Shown here in pieces: positions 39,374 to 47,605 of a DNA stretch of 47,605 nt; position 1 is the first letter of the stretch; each line of letters starts with the position of its first letter. The notes beneath the pieces were generated by a model, which was not told the DNA's origin, ran no database searches, and saw nothing but the letters and a program-made list of their open reading frames with translations. Source of the stretch: Bacteroidota bacterium. GTDB lineage: Bacteria > Bacteroidota > Bacteroidia > Flavobacteriales_F > PHOS-HE28. Location of the stretch: positions 1 to 47,605 of the forward strand of contig JAFDZF010000124.1 of the NCBI GenBank assembly GCA_018267055.1, read 5' to 3'. The position numbers and the translations under genes are program-made.

Positions 39374-40027
39374 TTACGATCCGATGTCCATCTGCCAGCC
39401 GCGCTCCAGGGCGTATTTCACCAGCGCGGCGGAGTTGTGGCAATCCAGTTTGTGGAAGATGTTCTTCCGGTGCGTCTCGATGGTGGCGGGACTGAGGAAG
39501 AGCCGGTCGGCGATCTCCTGTGTGGTGCACCCGGCGGCGATCAGCAGGACGACCTCCTTCTCACGCTTGGTGAGGGTGTGGCCCTGCTCGCCGGGCTTGC
39601 GCTCCCCTGCGCGGTGCTCCTGCAACGCGTCCTGCACGGGCCCGGCGAAGTAGCGCTCACCCGCGGCCATCGCGGTGAGGGCCTCGTGCAGCTCCTTCCG
39701 GCCGGTGTTCTTCAGCAGGTAGCCGGAAGCACCTGCGTCCATGAGGTCACGGACGAGGTCGGGGTTGTTGTACATGGTGAGGACGAGCACCCGTGTGCGG
39801 GGCAGCGCGCGCGTCACCAGCCGTGTGGCCTCCACACCGTCCATCTCCGGCATGCTGACGTCCATCAGCACCACGTCCGGCTTCAACGTCTTGGCTTGTG
39901 CCACCGCCTCCTTCCCATTACCTGCCCGGCCACAGACCGTGAACTCCGGCATCTGCCCGATCAAGGCTTCGAGCCCATCGAGGATGATGCTTTGATCGTC
40001 AACAAGAAGGATGCGCACTGGCGGCAT
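39374..40027 (-). CDS. NarL/LuxR-family response regulator
   Basis: A 217-residue two-component regulator. The receiver domain (1-120) has the acidic pair D10-D11 (LLVDDQS), phospho-acceptor D56 (VVLMDVSMPEMDG), and the conserved Thr/Lys region (VLTMYNN, GYLLKNTG). The LuxR-type HTH lies at about 150-210 (LTKREKEVVLLIAAGCTTQE, LSPATIETHRKNIFHKL). It is the first gene of a minus-strand operon with the membrane protein at 38614 and the TPR kinase at 36486, which is its likely partner. Its upstream gap is unusually AT-rich. Confidence 0.95.
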   Translation of the reverse strand: MPPVRILLVDDQSIILDGLEALIGQMPEFTVCGRAGNGKEAVAQAKTLKPDVVLMDVSMPEMDGVEATRLVTRALPRTRVLVLTMYNNPDLVRDLMDAGASGYLLKNTGRKELHEALTAMAAGERYFAGPVQDALQEHRAGERKPGEQGHTLTKREKEVVLLIAAGCTTQEIADRLFLSPATIETHRKNIFHKLDCHNSAALVKYALERGWQMDIGS

Positions 40028-40065
40028 CTGGAGCTACCCGAAGCGGTGGTTTATCCCGGGTTACG

Positions 40066-40073
40066 CAAATATG
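40066..40073 (-). promoter_or_regulatory. candidate -7 promoter box (CATATTTG) for the response regulator operon
   Basis: On the minus strand CATATTTG is one base from TAnnTTTG and lies 38 nt before the ATG at 40027, in an AT-rich stretch of the 271-nt divergent gap. Confidence 0.45.
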
Positions 40074-40090
40074 CTTTAGTATGTTCCATT

Positions 40091-40118
40091 GAAAAATACC
40101 GGCTTCCGGGTATTTTTC
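40091..40118. promoter_or_regulatory. AT-rich hairpin in the divergent gap
   Basis: GAAAAATACC (40091-40100) and GGTATTTTTC (40109-40118) are perfect inverted copies around 8 nt, in the gap between the response regulator and the TonB receptor. It is not at the end of any gene, so it is more likely an operator or structured leader than a terminator. The rest of the gap (40119-40270) shows no feature I can support. Confidence 0.4.
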
Positions 40119-40271
40119 GAAGCGCTTCCGTTCATTAAAGGCACTGTCGCGGCCATCCCTCCGCCCGCATCTTGCGCAGGCGCGCCCGCGCCTTCATTGC
40201 ATGGTAACATGCCCCTGGTACGAGCGGGGAAAGCCGCTGACCAATGGTCGCCAGGTCGTTCCGTGCCCGGC

Positions 40272-40279
40272 TACTTTTG
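40272..40279 (+). promoter_or_regulatory. -7 promoter box (TACTTTTG) for the TonB receptor unit
   Basis: TACTTTTG matches TAnnTTTG exactly and ends 19 nt before the ATG at 40299. Confidence 0.7.
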
Positions 40280-40298
40280 GCGCCGCTTCCGCACCGAC

Positions 40299-42707
40299 AT
40301 GCACCTCCGCCTCCCCCTGAGCGGCCTCGCGCTGCTCTTCGCCTGTGCCCTGCACGCGCAGGACCGCTTCACCGTGAGCGGCTACGTGAACGATTCCACC
40401 AGCGGCGAGGCCCTGATCGGGGCGAGCGTGTTCGTGCAGGAGATCCAGAAGGGCGTGCCCACCAATACCTACGGCTTCTATTCCGTGACACTGGAGGCCG
40501 GCACCTACACCTTCGTGGTGCGCTACATCGGCTATGCGGACCTCCAGCGCACGGTGGTGCTGAACGCCGACCGGAAGCTGAACCTGCTGCTGCGGCCCAC
40601 GGTGACCGAGATGAAGTCCGTAGAGGTGGTGGGCGAGAAACGCGTGAGCAACACGGAGAGCACCGCCATGGGACGCATGGACGTGGACGTGCAGAAGCTG
40701 CAGACCCTGCCCGCCCTGCTCGGGGAGGTGGACATCCTGAAGACGATCCAGTACCTGCCGGGGGTGAAGAGCAACGGCGAGGGCAACAGCGGCTTCTACG
40801 TGCGCGGCGGCGGCCCCGACCAGAACCTGATCCTGCTGGACGAGGCCACGGTGTACAACGCCAGCCACCTCTTCGGCTTCTTCAGCGTGTTCAATGCCGA
40901 CGCGGTGAAGAACATCGAGCTGATCAAGGGCGGCATGCCGGCGAACTACGGGGGACGCACCGCCTCCGTGCTGGACATCACGATGAAGGAAGGCAACTCC
41001 AAGGAGTTCCATGGCCAGGGCGGCATCGGCCTGATCAGCTCGCGCCTCACCCTGGAGGGGCCCATCGTGAAGGAGAAGAGCTCGTTCATCGTGAGCGCCC
41101 GCCGCACCTACATCGACGTGCTGACCAAGCCCCTCATCAACAAGGACAGCCAGTTCGCCGGCAGCGGCTATTACTTCTACGACATCAATGCGAAGGCGAA
41201 CTACCGCCTGAGCGACAAGGACCGCTTCTTCCTCAGCGGCTATTTCGGCCGCGACGTGTTCACCCTGAAGGGCAATGAGCCCGGCAGCCCCGACTTCAAC
41301 ATCCCCTGGGGCAATGCCACGGTGAGCGGCCGCTGGAACCACGTCTTCGGGCCGAAGCTCTTCATGAACACCACCGCCACCTTCAGCGACTACAAGTTCC
41401 GCTTCGACGGCGGGCAGGACGAGTTCAAGTTCAAGCTGTTCAGCGGCATCAAGGACTACGGCCTGAAGGTGGACCTGAGCCAGTACCCCAACGTGCGCCA
41501 CAGCCTGAAGTACGGCGCGCAGCTCATCCGCCACATCTACACCCCGAGCACGGTGGACGTGAGCAGCGGCGACACGGAGTTCAACATCGACACGCCCTCG
41601 AAGCTCAATGCCAATGAGCTGGCGGTGTACGCCATGGACGAGTTCGACATCACCGACCAGCTGCGGATGACGGCGGGCGTGCGCCTGAGCGCCTTCGCGC
41701 ACATCGGCTCCTTCCGCGAGTACCTGCTGGACGATGAAGGCAACGCCACCGGCACGCGCGACTACGGCGCCGGCAGCACGGTGAAGGCCTACCAGGGCCT
41801 GGAGCCCCGGCTGGCCCTGCGCTACCGGCTGGACAACACCAGCAGCCTCAAGGCCAGCTACAACCGCAACCTGCAGTACGTGCACCTGGCCAGCTTCAGC
41901 TCCATCGGCCTGCCCACCGATGTGTGGATCCCCAGCGGCAAGAACGTGAAGCCCCAGGTGGGCACCCAGTACGCCGCCGGCTATTTCCGCGACTTCGCCG
42001 ACCACCTCTTCGAGACGAGCGTGGAGGTGTACTACAAGGACATGGAGAACCTGATCGAGTACGCCGAGGGCGCGCAGCCGCAGGACAACGGCAACACGAA
42101 CTACGATGCGCAGCTCGTGTTCGGCAACGGATACTCCTACGGGGCCGAGCTGTTCATCAAGAAGCGCACGGGCAAGCTCACCGGCTGGGTGGGCTACACC
42201 TGGAGCAAGACGATGCGGAAGTTCCCGGACATCAACGACGGCAAGGAGTTCCCCAGCCGCTGGGACCGCCGCAACGACCTGAGCGTGGTGGCCTCCTACG
42301 AGCTGAACAAGCGCTGGACCTTCGGCGCCACCTTCGTCTACAGCACCGGCCAGGCCACCACCCTGCCCGTGCAGCGCTACTGGATCGAGCAGCGGCTGGT
42401 GAGCCAGTTCAGCGAGCGCAACGGCTTCCGCATGGCACCCTACCACCGGCTGGACCTCGCCGCCACGCTGCTCAACAAGGAGACGAAGCGGAAGAAGGAC
42501 CCCGTGACGGGCGAAGTGACCGAAGTGCCCCGCAAGTACCGCAGCAGCTGGACCTTCGCGGTGTACAACGCCTACAACCGCTCCAACCCCTACTTCATCT
42601 ATTTCGATACCGAGGGCAGCATCGGCAACGGCGACCTCCGCGTGGTGGCCAAGCAGGTGTCGCTCTTCTCCGTCATCCCTTCCGTCACCTGGAACTTCCA
42701 CTTCTGA
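40299..42707 (+). CDS. TonB-dependent outer-membrane receptor with carboxypeptidase-like regulatory domain
   Basis: An 802-residue receptor. The frame is open further upstream, but ATG 40299 follows a consensus promoter and starts a clean signal peptide (MHLRLPLSGLALLFACALHAQ). Residues of about 22-105 are a CarboxypepD_reg-like domain (VSGYVNDSTSGEALIGASVF). The plug domain follows (ILKTIQYLPGVKSNGEGNSG, FYVRGGGPDQNLILLDEATV, YGGRTASVLDITMKEGN) and the last 550 residues are a 22-strand barrel ending in an aromatic strand (VTWNFHF). It imports or binds a bulky ligand using TonB energy. The next gene is a DUF4249 lipoprotein, a frequent partner in Bacteroidota. There are no sugar-degrading enzymes beside it, so a glycan substrate is not implied. 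Confidence 0.94.
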   Translation: MHLRLPLSGLALLFACALHAQDRFTVSGYVNDSTSGEALIGASVFVQEIQKGVPTNTYGFYSVTLEAGTYTFVVRYIGYADLQRTVVLNADRKLNLLLRPTVTEMKSVEVVGEKRVSNTESTAMGRMDVDVQKLQTLPALLGEVDILKTIQYLPGVKSNGEGNSGFYVRGGGPDQNLILLDEATVYNASHLFGFFSVFNADAVKNIELIKGGMPANYGGRTASVLDITMKEGNSKEFHGQGGIGLISSRLTLEGPIVKEKSSFIVSARRTYIDVLTKPLINKDSQFAGSGYYFYDINAKANYRLSDKDRFFLSGYFGRDVFTLKGNEPGSPDFNIPWGNATVSGRWNHVFGPKLFMNTTATFSDYKFRFDGGQDEFKFKLFSGIKDYGLKVDLSQYPNVRHSLKYGAQLIRHIYTPSTVDVSSGDTEFNIDTPSKLNANELAVYAMDEFDITDQLRMTAGVRLSAFAHIGSFREYLLDDEGNATGTRDYGAGSTVKAYQGLEPRLALRYRLDNTSSLKASYNRNLQYVHLASFSSIGLPTDVWIPSGKNVKPQVGTQYAAGYFRDFADHLFETSVEVYYKDMENLIEYAEGAQPQDNGNTNYDAQLVFGNGYSYGAELFIKKRTGKLTGWVGYTWSKTMRKFPDINDGKEFPSRWDRRNDLSVVASYELNKRWTFGATFVYSTGQATTLPVQRYWIEQRLVSQFSERNGFRMAPYHRLDLAATLLNKETKRKKDPVTGEVTEVPRKYRSSWTFAVYNAYNRSNPYFIYFDTEGSIGNGDLRVVAKQVSLFSVIPSVTWNFHF

Positions 42708-42709
42708 CC

Positions 42710-43678
42710 ATGAAGCGCCTCGCGAAGACGTTCCCCCTGCTCGCCCTGCCGGTGCTCCTGGCCTCCTGCGAGAAGGAGATCACCGTGGACCTGCCCGACA
42801 CGCCCGAGCGCCTGGTGGTGGAGGGCACCATCGAGCCCGGCAGACCGCCCTTCATCATCCTCACCCGCACCCAGAGCTACTTCGCCCCCACGGACGTGAA
42901 CACCATCGCGTCCATCTTCGTGGGCGGCGCCACCGTGGTGGTGACCGACAATGGCGTGCCGCATACGCTCCAGCAGATCTGCTCCGGCGACCTCACCGAG
43001 GAGGAGATCCAGCAGGCGGCCGCCCTCACCGGACTGGACCCGGCCCTGCTCTCCTCCGCGAACATCTGCATCTATACGAGCACGGATGCGGCCACCTTCG
43101 GCGTCGCCGGCCATACCTACCGGCTGGACATCAGCGCCGAAGGCAAGACCCTGAGCAGCACCACCTCGATCCCCCAACCGGTGCCCCTGGACTCGGTGTG
43201 GTTCAAACTGGCCGAGCAGCGTCCCAATGACGATACGCTGGGCTACGCGTGGGCCCGCCTCACCGACCCCGACACCATGGGCAATAGCTACCGCTGGATG
43301 GCCCGCCGCATCAGCCACCGCGCCAATGGTGAAACGGAGGACCCCACCTTCATCTCGCCCCTGGGCACCACGTTCAACGACAAGTACATCAACGGCCTGA
43401 CCTTCGACTTCAATGCCATCCGCGGCCGGCAGTTCTATAGCGACCAGCCGGAGGACCAGAACGACGAGGCCGGCTTCTTCAAGGTGGGCGACACCATCGC
43501 GGTGAAGTTCCTCAGCATCGGCCGGAAGGAATACGATTTCTACACCACGTACGACAACAACGTGGGCAGCACCGGCGACATCTTCAGCACGCCCGCGAAC
43601 GTGAAGACCAACATCGACGGTGGCCTGGGCATCTGGGCCGGCCGGGGCGTGTACATGGACACGATCATCTGCCGGTAG
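42710..43678 (+). CDS. DUF4249 family lipoprotein
   Basis: A 322-residue lipoprotein starting 2 nt after the TonB receptor stop. The lipobox LLASC places the lipidated cysteine at C20. The mature sequence opens with the family pattern EKEITVDLPDTPERLVVEGTI and continues with IILTRTQSYFAPTDV, VGGATVVVTDNGV, and a C-terminal HRL-poor end (GVYMDTIICR). DUF4249 proteins are typically encoded right after TonB-dependent receptors with a regulatory domain, and are thought to be surface-exposed partners of the receptor, similar in role to SusD-type lids. Their ligands are unknown. Length is close to the family norm (about 270-400). Confidence 0.92.
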   Translation: MKRLAKTFPLLALPVLLASCEKEITVDLPDTPERLVVEGTIEPGRPPFIILTRTQSYFAPTDVNTIASIFVGGATVVVTDNGVPHTLQQICSGDLTEEEIQQAAALTGLDPALLSSANICIYTSTDAATFGVAGHTYRLDISAEGKTLSSTTSIPQPVPLDSVWFKLAEQRPNDDTLGYAWARLTDPDTMGNSYRWMARRISHRANGETEDPTFISPLGTTFNDKYINGLTFDFNAIRGRQFYSDQPEDQNDEAGFFKVGDTIAVKFLSIGRKEYDFYTTYDNNVGSTGDIFSTPANVKTNIDGGLGIWAGRGVYMDTIICR

Positions 43679-43735
43679 CCGGACAGCCTTCCCAGCCATC
43701 GGCGGATCGATCGCGGCGGTCGTCGCTCCACCGGG

Positions 43736-43743
43736 TAAATTCG
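43736..43743 (+). promoter_or_regulatory. candidate -7 promoter box (TAAATTCG) for trxB
   Basis: TAAATTCG ends 11 nt before the trxB ATG, in a 76-nt GC-rich gap. Confidence 0.55.
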
Positions 43744-43754
43744 CGCCCCAACGC

Positions 43755-44705
43755 ATGAGCACCACCCCCGAACACGTCCAATGCCTGATCATCGGATCGG
43801 GCCCCGCAGGATACTCCGCCGCCATCTATGCCGCCCGCGCCGACCTGAAACCGGTGATGATCGAAGGGCCCCTGCCCGGCGGCCAGCTGACCCAGACCAC
43901 CGAGGTGGACAACTACCCCGGCTACCCCAACGGCCGCAGCGGGCCGGAGATGATGGAGGACCTGAAGGCCCAGGCCCTGCGGTTCAACGCCGACATACGC
44001 AGCGGCTGGGTGACGAAGGTGGACCTGACCGGCCCGGTGCACAAGGTGTGGGTGGACGAGACCACCGAGATCCACGCCGACGCGGTGATCGTGAGCACGG
44101 GCGCCAGCGCGAAATGGCTCGGGCTGCCGAACGAGATCCGCCTGCGCGACATCGGCGGGGGCGTCACCGCCTGCGCCGTGTGCGACGGCTTCTTCTTCAA
44201 GGGACAGACCGTGGCCCTGGTGGGCGCGGGCGACACCGCCGCCGAGGAAGCCACCTACTTGGCGAAGCTCTGCCCCAAGGTGTATATGCTGGTGCGCAAG
44301 GATTCGTTCCGCGCGAGCAAGGCCATGGTGCACCGCGTGCAGCACACGCCCAACATCGAGGTGCTCTTCAACACCGAGGTGAAGGACGTGCTGGGCGAGC
44401 ATACCGTGCAGGGCCTCATCGCCGTGGACAACCGGACCGGTGAGGAGCGCAAGCTGGACGTCACCGGCCTGTTCGTGGCCATCGGGCACAAGCCGGCCAC
44501 CGACCTCTTCCGGGGCTGGCTGGACATGGACGAGACCGGCTACCTGAAGCACCGGCCGGACAGCACCGCCACCAACATCCCCGGCGTGTTCGTCTCCGGC
44601 GACGCGGCGGACAAGGTGTACCGCCAGGCGGTGACCTCGGCCGGGACGGGCTGCATGGCGGCCCTGGACGCCGAGCGCTACCTGGCCGCCCGCGGCGTGC
44701 ATTAA
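43755..44705 (+). CDS. trxB: thioredoxin-disulfide reductase
   Basis: A 316-residue flavoenzyme that transfers electrons from NADPH to thioredoxin in the cytoplasm. The FAD-binding GSGPAGYSAAIYAARA opens the protein, GGQLTQTTEVDNYPGYP follows, and the redox-active pair is C140-C143 in CAVCDGFFF. The NADPH motif is VGAGDTAAEEATYLAKL and the FAD-closing motif is GVFVSGDAADKVYRQAVTSAGTG. The ATG at 43755 gives the family's usual N-terminus. It has its own promoter-like box. No thioredoxin gene lies in the window. Length and motifs are entirely typical. Confidence 0.97.
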   Translation: MSTTPEHVQCLIIGSGPAGYSAAIYAARADLKPVMIEGPLPGGQLTQTTEVDNYPGYPNGRSGPEMMEDLKAQALRFNADIRSGWVTKVDLTGPVHKVWVDETTEIHADAVIVSTGASAKWLGLPNEIRLRDIGGGVTACAVCDGFFFKGQTVALVGAGDTAAEEATYLAKLCPKVYMLVRKDSFRASKAMVHRVQHTPNIEVLFNTEVKDVLGEHTVQGLIAVDNRTGEERKLDVTGLFVAIGHKPATDLFRGWLDMDETGYLKHRPDSTATNIPGVFVSGDAADKVYRQAVTSAGTGCMAALDAERYLAARGVH

Positions 44706-44731
44706 GGCGGGCGCGCGGGGCCGGCGCTGCG

Positions 44732-44740
44732 TACATTTCG
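44732..44740 (+). promoter_or_regulatory. candidate -7 promoter box (TACATTTCG) for the hybrid kinase
   Basis: TACATTTCG lies in the 84-nt gap after trxB, 49 nt before the kinase ATG; compare TACATTCG before tRNA-Pro and TATATTTCG before the DHS-like gene. Confidence 0.55.
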
Positions 44741-44789
44741 GCTTCCGGCAGGCGCCCCCACCAGCGGATACCGGAGCTCAACGGCTCCC

Positions 44790-47605
44790 ATGCCTTCCAC
44801 CGAGAACGAGCTCGCACGGCGGGCCCTGCGCGAGAGCGAACGGCGCTTCCGCCACCTCGCGGACCACGCGCCGGTGCTCATGTGGGTGAGCGACGCGAGC
44901 AAGCAGTGCACCTGGGTGAACCGGCCCTGGCTCACTTTCGTGGGCCGGCCGCTGGAGGCGGAGATCGGTTTCGGCTGGATGGACAACATCCACCCGCTGG
45001 ACCGCGAGCGCTGCGAGGCCGTGTTCAACGCCGCCTTCGACGAGCGGAAGCCCTTCACCACCGAATACCGGCTGCGCCGCCACGACGGCGCCTACCGCTG
45101 GCTCCTCGACAGCGGCTCGCCCACCTTCGACACGCAGGGGAGCTTCTCGGGCTTCATGGGCTCGAGCGTGGACATCACCGCGCGGAAGGAGGTGGAGCAG
45201 GAACTGGAGAGCCGCACCCGCACGCTGGAGGTGCTCAACCGGGTGGGCCGCACGCTCTCGGCGGAGCTGGAGCTGGACACCCTGCTGCAGAGCATCACCG
45301 ATGCCGCCCGCGAGGTGACCGGCGCCCGCTTCGGGGCCTTCTTCTACAATGCGCGCGGCGAAGCCGGGGAGCATTACACGCTCTTCACCCTTTCCGGCGC
45401 GCCGCGGGAGGCGTTCGAGCGCTTCGGCCTGCCCCGCGCCACGCCGCTCTTCGGGCCCACCTTCCGCGGGGAGGGCGCCGTCCGGAGCGGCGACGTGCGC
45501 AAGGACCCGCGCTACGGGCACATGGGACCGCACCACGGCATGCCCCCGGGGCACCTCCCCGTGCGCAGCTACCTCGCCGTGCCGGTGACCTCCCGCAGCG
45601 GCGAAGTGCTCGGCGGGCTCTTCTTCGGCCACCCGGAGCCGGACATGTTCACCGAGGAGCACGAGCACCTGGTGACGGGCATCGCCTCGCAGGCCGCCGT
45701 GGCCGTGGACAATGCGAACCTCTTCCGCACCGCCCAGCGCGCCATCGCGGAGCATGAGCGCACCGGCGCCGCCCTGCGCAGCAGCGAGCAGCGCTTCCGC
45801 ATGATGGCGGACAACGCCCCCATCATGATCTGGATGACCGATGGACGGGGCGAGAACAGCTACTTCAGCAAGACCTGGTACGACTTCACCGGGCAGACCG
45901 AGCAGGCCGACCTGACGGATGCCTGGAGCAGCCTGCTGCACCCCGGTGAGCGCGACCGCATCGTGGCCGAGTTCCATGACGCCCAGCGGCGGCGGCAGGC
46001 CTACCGTCAGGAATACCGCCTGCGGCGCCACGACGGCACCTTCCGATGGGTGGTGGACGTGGCCGCGCCGCGCTTCACCGAGGAGGGCGTCTTCGAGGGC
46101 TTCATCGGCTCCATCATGGACATCGATGACCGCAAGCGCGCGGAGCTGGCCCTGGGCCACAGCGAGGAACGGCTGCGCGTGGCGATGGACGCGGCGAAGC
46201 TCGGGGTGTGGGAATGGGACCTCCACACCGAGCGCGTGACCTGGACCGAAGCGGTGTATGCCATGCACGGGATCTCCCACACGGATTTCGACCACCGCGC
46301 AAAGTCCTATTCCGCCCTGGTCCATCCGGAGGACCGCCAGCGGCTGCGGACGACCTGGCAGGCGCTGCTCTCCGGGCAGGGACGGCCCGACATCGAGTTC
46401 CGCATCGTGCTGCCCGACGGCGGCATCCGCTGGCTCTTCACCAGCGCGCGCGTGCTGCACGACGACGGCCGCCCCGCACGGCTGCTCGGCGCCACGCTGG
46501 ACATCACCGAGCGCAAGCGCACCGAGGAGCTGCTGCGCGAGGCCGACCGCCGCAAGGACGAATTCCTGGCCACGTTGGCGCATGAGCTGCGCAACCCGCT
46601 GGCCCCTCTCCGCAGCGGCCTGGAAGTGCTGGACCAAAGCGGCAGCCAGGACCCGGTGATGGTGGAGGTGCGCCGGATGATGGGCCGCCAGATGACCCAG
46701 ATGGTGCGCCTGATCGACGACCTCCTCGACGTAAGCCGCATCAGCCGCGACCGGCTGGAGCTGCGCAAGGAGGACATCGACATCGCGACGGCGATCCGCA
46801 ACGCCGTGGAGACGAGCCGGCCGCTGCTTTCCGCGGCGGGCCACCAGTTCGTGCTTTCGCTGCCCTCGGTGCCCGTGCTGGTGCATGCCGACCTTACCCG
46901 GCTCTCGCAGGTCTTCGCCAACCTGCTGAACAACGCCGCGAAGTACACGCCGGGGCCCGGACGCATCGAGCTCACCCTGGGTATCGTCGACGGCCATGCA
47001 CAGGTGACGGTGGCCGACAACGGCATCGGCATCCCTCCGGAGATGCAGCCCCGCATCTTCGAGATGTTCACGCAGGTGGAGCGCACCCTGGAAAAGACCT
47101 ACGGCGGCCTGGGCATCGGGCTCACCCTGGTGCAGCGCCTGCTCGCCCTGCACGATGGCTCGGTGACGGTGCACAGCGCCGGAGAGGGCCATGGGAGCTC
47201 GTTCGAAGTGCGGCTGCCGCTGGCCGCGACCGCTCCCGAACCCCGCCGATCCGGGCTCCTCGCCGATGAGGCCCGCACACCGCCCTCGCGCGTGCTGCTG
47301 GTGGACGACAACCGCGACGCCGTCTTCCTGCTGTCGCGGCTGCTGCGCGAACGGGGGCATGAGGTGCGCACGGCGCACGACGGCATCGAAGCGATGGAGG
47401 CCGCCGAGACCTTCCGGCCGGAAGTGGCCCTGCTCGACATCGGCATGCCGCGGCTCAACGGCTACGACACCGCCCGCGAGCTGCGTGCCCGGCCGTGGGG
47501 CCGGGACATGACCCTGATCGCCCTCACCGGCTGGGGACAGGAGGAGGACCGGCGCCGCTCGCGGGAGGCCGGCTTCGACCACCACCTCCTCAAGCCCGTG
47601 GAGCC
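44790..47605 (+). CDS. soluble hybrid histidine kinase with PAS/GAF sensors and receiver domain (3' end outside window)
   Basis: At least 938 residues are visible and the frame is open at the window end. From ATG 44790 the order is PAS (about 10-130, FRHLADHAPVLMWVSDAS), GAF (about 150-310, FGAFFYNARGEAGEHY; SYLAVPVTSRSGEVLGGL), PAS (about 330-455, MMADNAPIMIWMTDGRG), PAS (about 455-585), HisKA with H598 (LATLAHELRNPLAPLRSG), HATPase (NLLNNAAKYTPGPG, VADNGIGIPP, YGGLGIGLTLVQRLL) and a receiver domain with D883 (VALLDIGMPRLNG). There is no signal peptide or membrane helix, so it senses a cytoplasmic cue. It is preceded by trxB, but a redox link is only suggestive. A downstream regulator may lie beyond the window. 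Confidence 0.93.
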   Translation, partial: MPSTENELARRALRESERRFRHLADHAPVLMWVSDASKQCTWVNRPWLTFVGRPLEAEIGFGWMDNIHPLDRERCEAVFNAAFDERKPFTTEYRLRRHDGAYRWLLDSGSPTFDTQGSFSGFMGSSVDITARKEVEQELESRTRTLEVLNRVGRTLSAELELDTLLQSITDAAREVTGARFGAFFYNARGEAGEHYTLFTLSGAPREAFERFGLPRATPLFGPTFRGEGAVRSGDVRKDPRYGHMGPHHGMPPGHLPVRSYLAVPVTSRSGEVLGGLFFGHPEPDMFTEEHEHLVTGIASQAAVAVDNANLFRTAQRAIAEHERTGAALRSSEQRFRMMADNAPIMIWMTDGRGENSYFSKTWYDFTGQTEQADLTDAWSSLLHPGERDRIVAEFHDAQRRRQAYRQEYRLRRHDGTFRWVVDVAAPRFTEEGVFEGFIGSIMDIDDRKRAELALGHSEERLRVAMDAAKLGVWEWDLHTERVTWTEAVYAMHGISHTDFDHRAKSYSALVHPEDRQRLRTTWQALLSGQGRPDIEFRIVLPDGGIRWLFTSARVLHDDGRPARLLGATLDITERKRTEELLREADRRKDEFLATLAHELRNPLAPLRSGLEVLDQSGSQDPVMVEVRRMMGRQMTQMVRLIDDLLDVSRISRDRLELRKEDIDIATAIRNAVETSRPLLSAAGHQFVLSLPSVPVLVHADLTRLSQVFANLLNNAAKYTPGPGRIELTLGIVDGHAQVTVADNGIGIPPEMQPRIFEMFTQVERTLEKTYGGLGIGLTLVQRLLALHDGSVTVHSAGEGHGSSFEVRLPLAATAPEPRRSGLLADEARTPPSRVLLVDDNRDAVFLLSRLLRERGHEVRTAHDGIEAMEAAETFRPEVALLDIGMPRLNGYDTARELRARPWGRDMTLIALTGWGQEEDRRRSREAGFDHHLLKPVE

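Noticed and set aside
40299-43678. TonB receptor plus DUF4249 as a polysaccharide utilisation locus.
   Set aside because: No SusD homologue, no glycoside hydrolases or sugar transporters in the neighbourhood; only the receptor and lipoprotein pair is supported.

Overview
The window is about 47.6 kb of a high-GC chromosome from the phylum Bacteroidota, most likely a Flavobacteriales-type lineage. The evidence is three surface proteins with type IX secretion (T9SS) C-terminal sorting domains, two PorP/SprF-family proteins, a DUF4249 lipoprotein next to a TonB receptor, and AT-rich TAnnTTTG-type promoter boxes in otherwise GC-rich gaps. Genes are dense, many start/stop codons overlap as ATGA or TGATG, and Shine-Dalgarno sequences are poor. 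Long open frames opposite the real genes are a by-product of base composition. I see no rRNA, insertion sequence, CRISPR array or prophage; there is one tRNA (Pro, GGG).

Layout. (1) 1-14.8 kb: two tandem copies of a surface module, each made of a gliding-type (type B) sorting-domain protein, a PorP/SprF protein and a PD40/OmpA protein. The first copy is followed by an unrecognised secreted protein and a large beta-propeller sensor with a SpoIIE-type phosphatase output. (2) 14.8-17.6 kb: dipeptidase E, an MscS channel and a CorA metal transporter. (3) 17.6-21.7 kb: a polyamine cluster of arginine decarboxylase, a small membrane protein, a small secreted protein, a deoxyhypusine-synthase-like enzyme and an acidic protein. 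The decarboxylase has a striking leader of about 240 nt with a 32-codon ORF, a 46-codon ORF and a nested terminator-like hairpin. (4) 21.7-26.2 kb: a VOC protein, a YwqK/MORN protein, and a split transketolase whose two halves are separated by a von Willebrand A protein. (5) 26.3-30.8 kb: an ECF sigma operon with a membrane protein and a Spy-like sensor, a class III aminotransferase, then lysA and a CoA-binding protein on the minus strand. (6) 30.8-36.2 kb: an S24-type repressor with paired operator-like repeats and a 1439-residue type A T9SS surface protein. (7) 36.2-40.0 kb, minus strand: tRNA-Pro and a response regulator / membrane protein / histidine kinase operon. (8) 40.3-47.6 kb: TonB receptor, DUF4249 lipoprotein, thioredoxin reductase and a soluble hybrid histidine kinase that runs off the window.

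The most interesting points are the arginine decarboxylase leader (possible peptide-dependent attenuation), a deoxyhypusine-synthase homologue that keeps the catalytic lysine region but lacks the GGGxxKH motif and has no agmatinase beside it, the tandem adhesin/PorP/OmpA modules joined to a sensor phosphatase, and a shared promoter and terminator vocabulary that can be read directly from the window.
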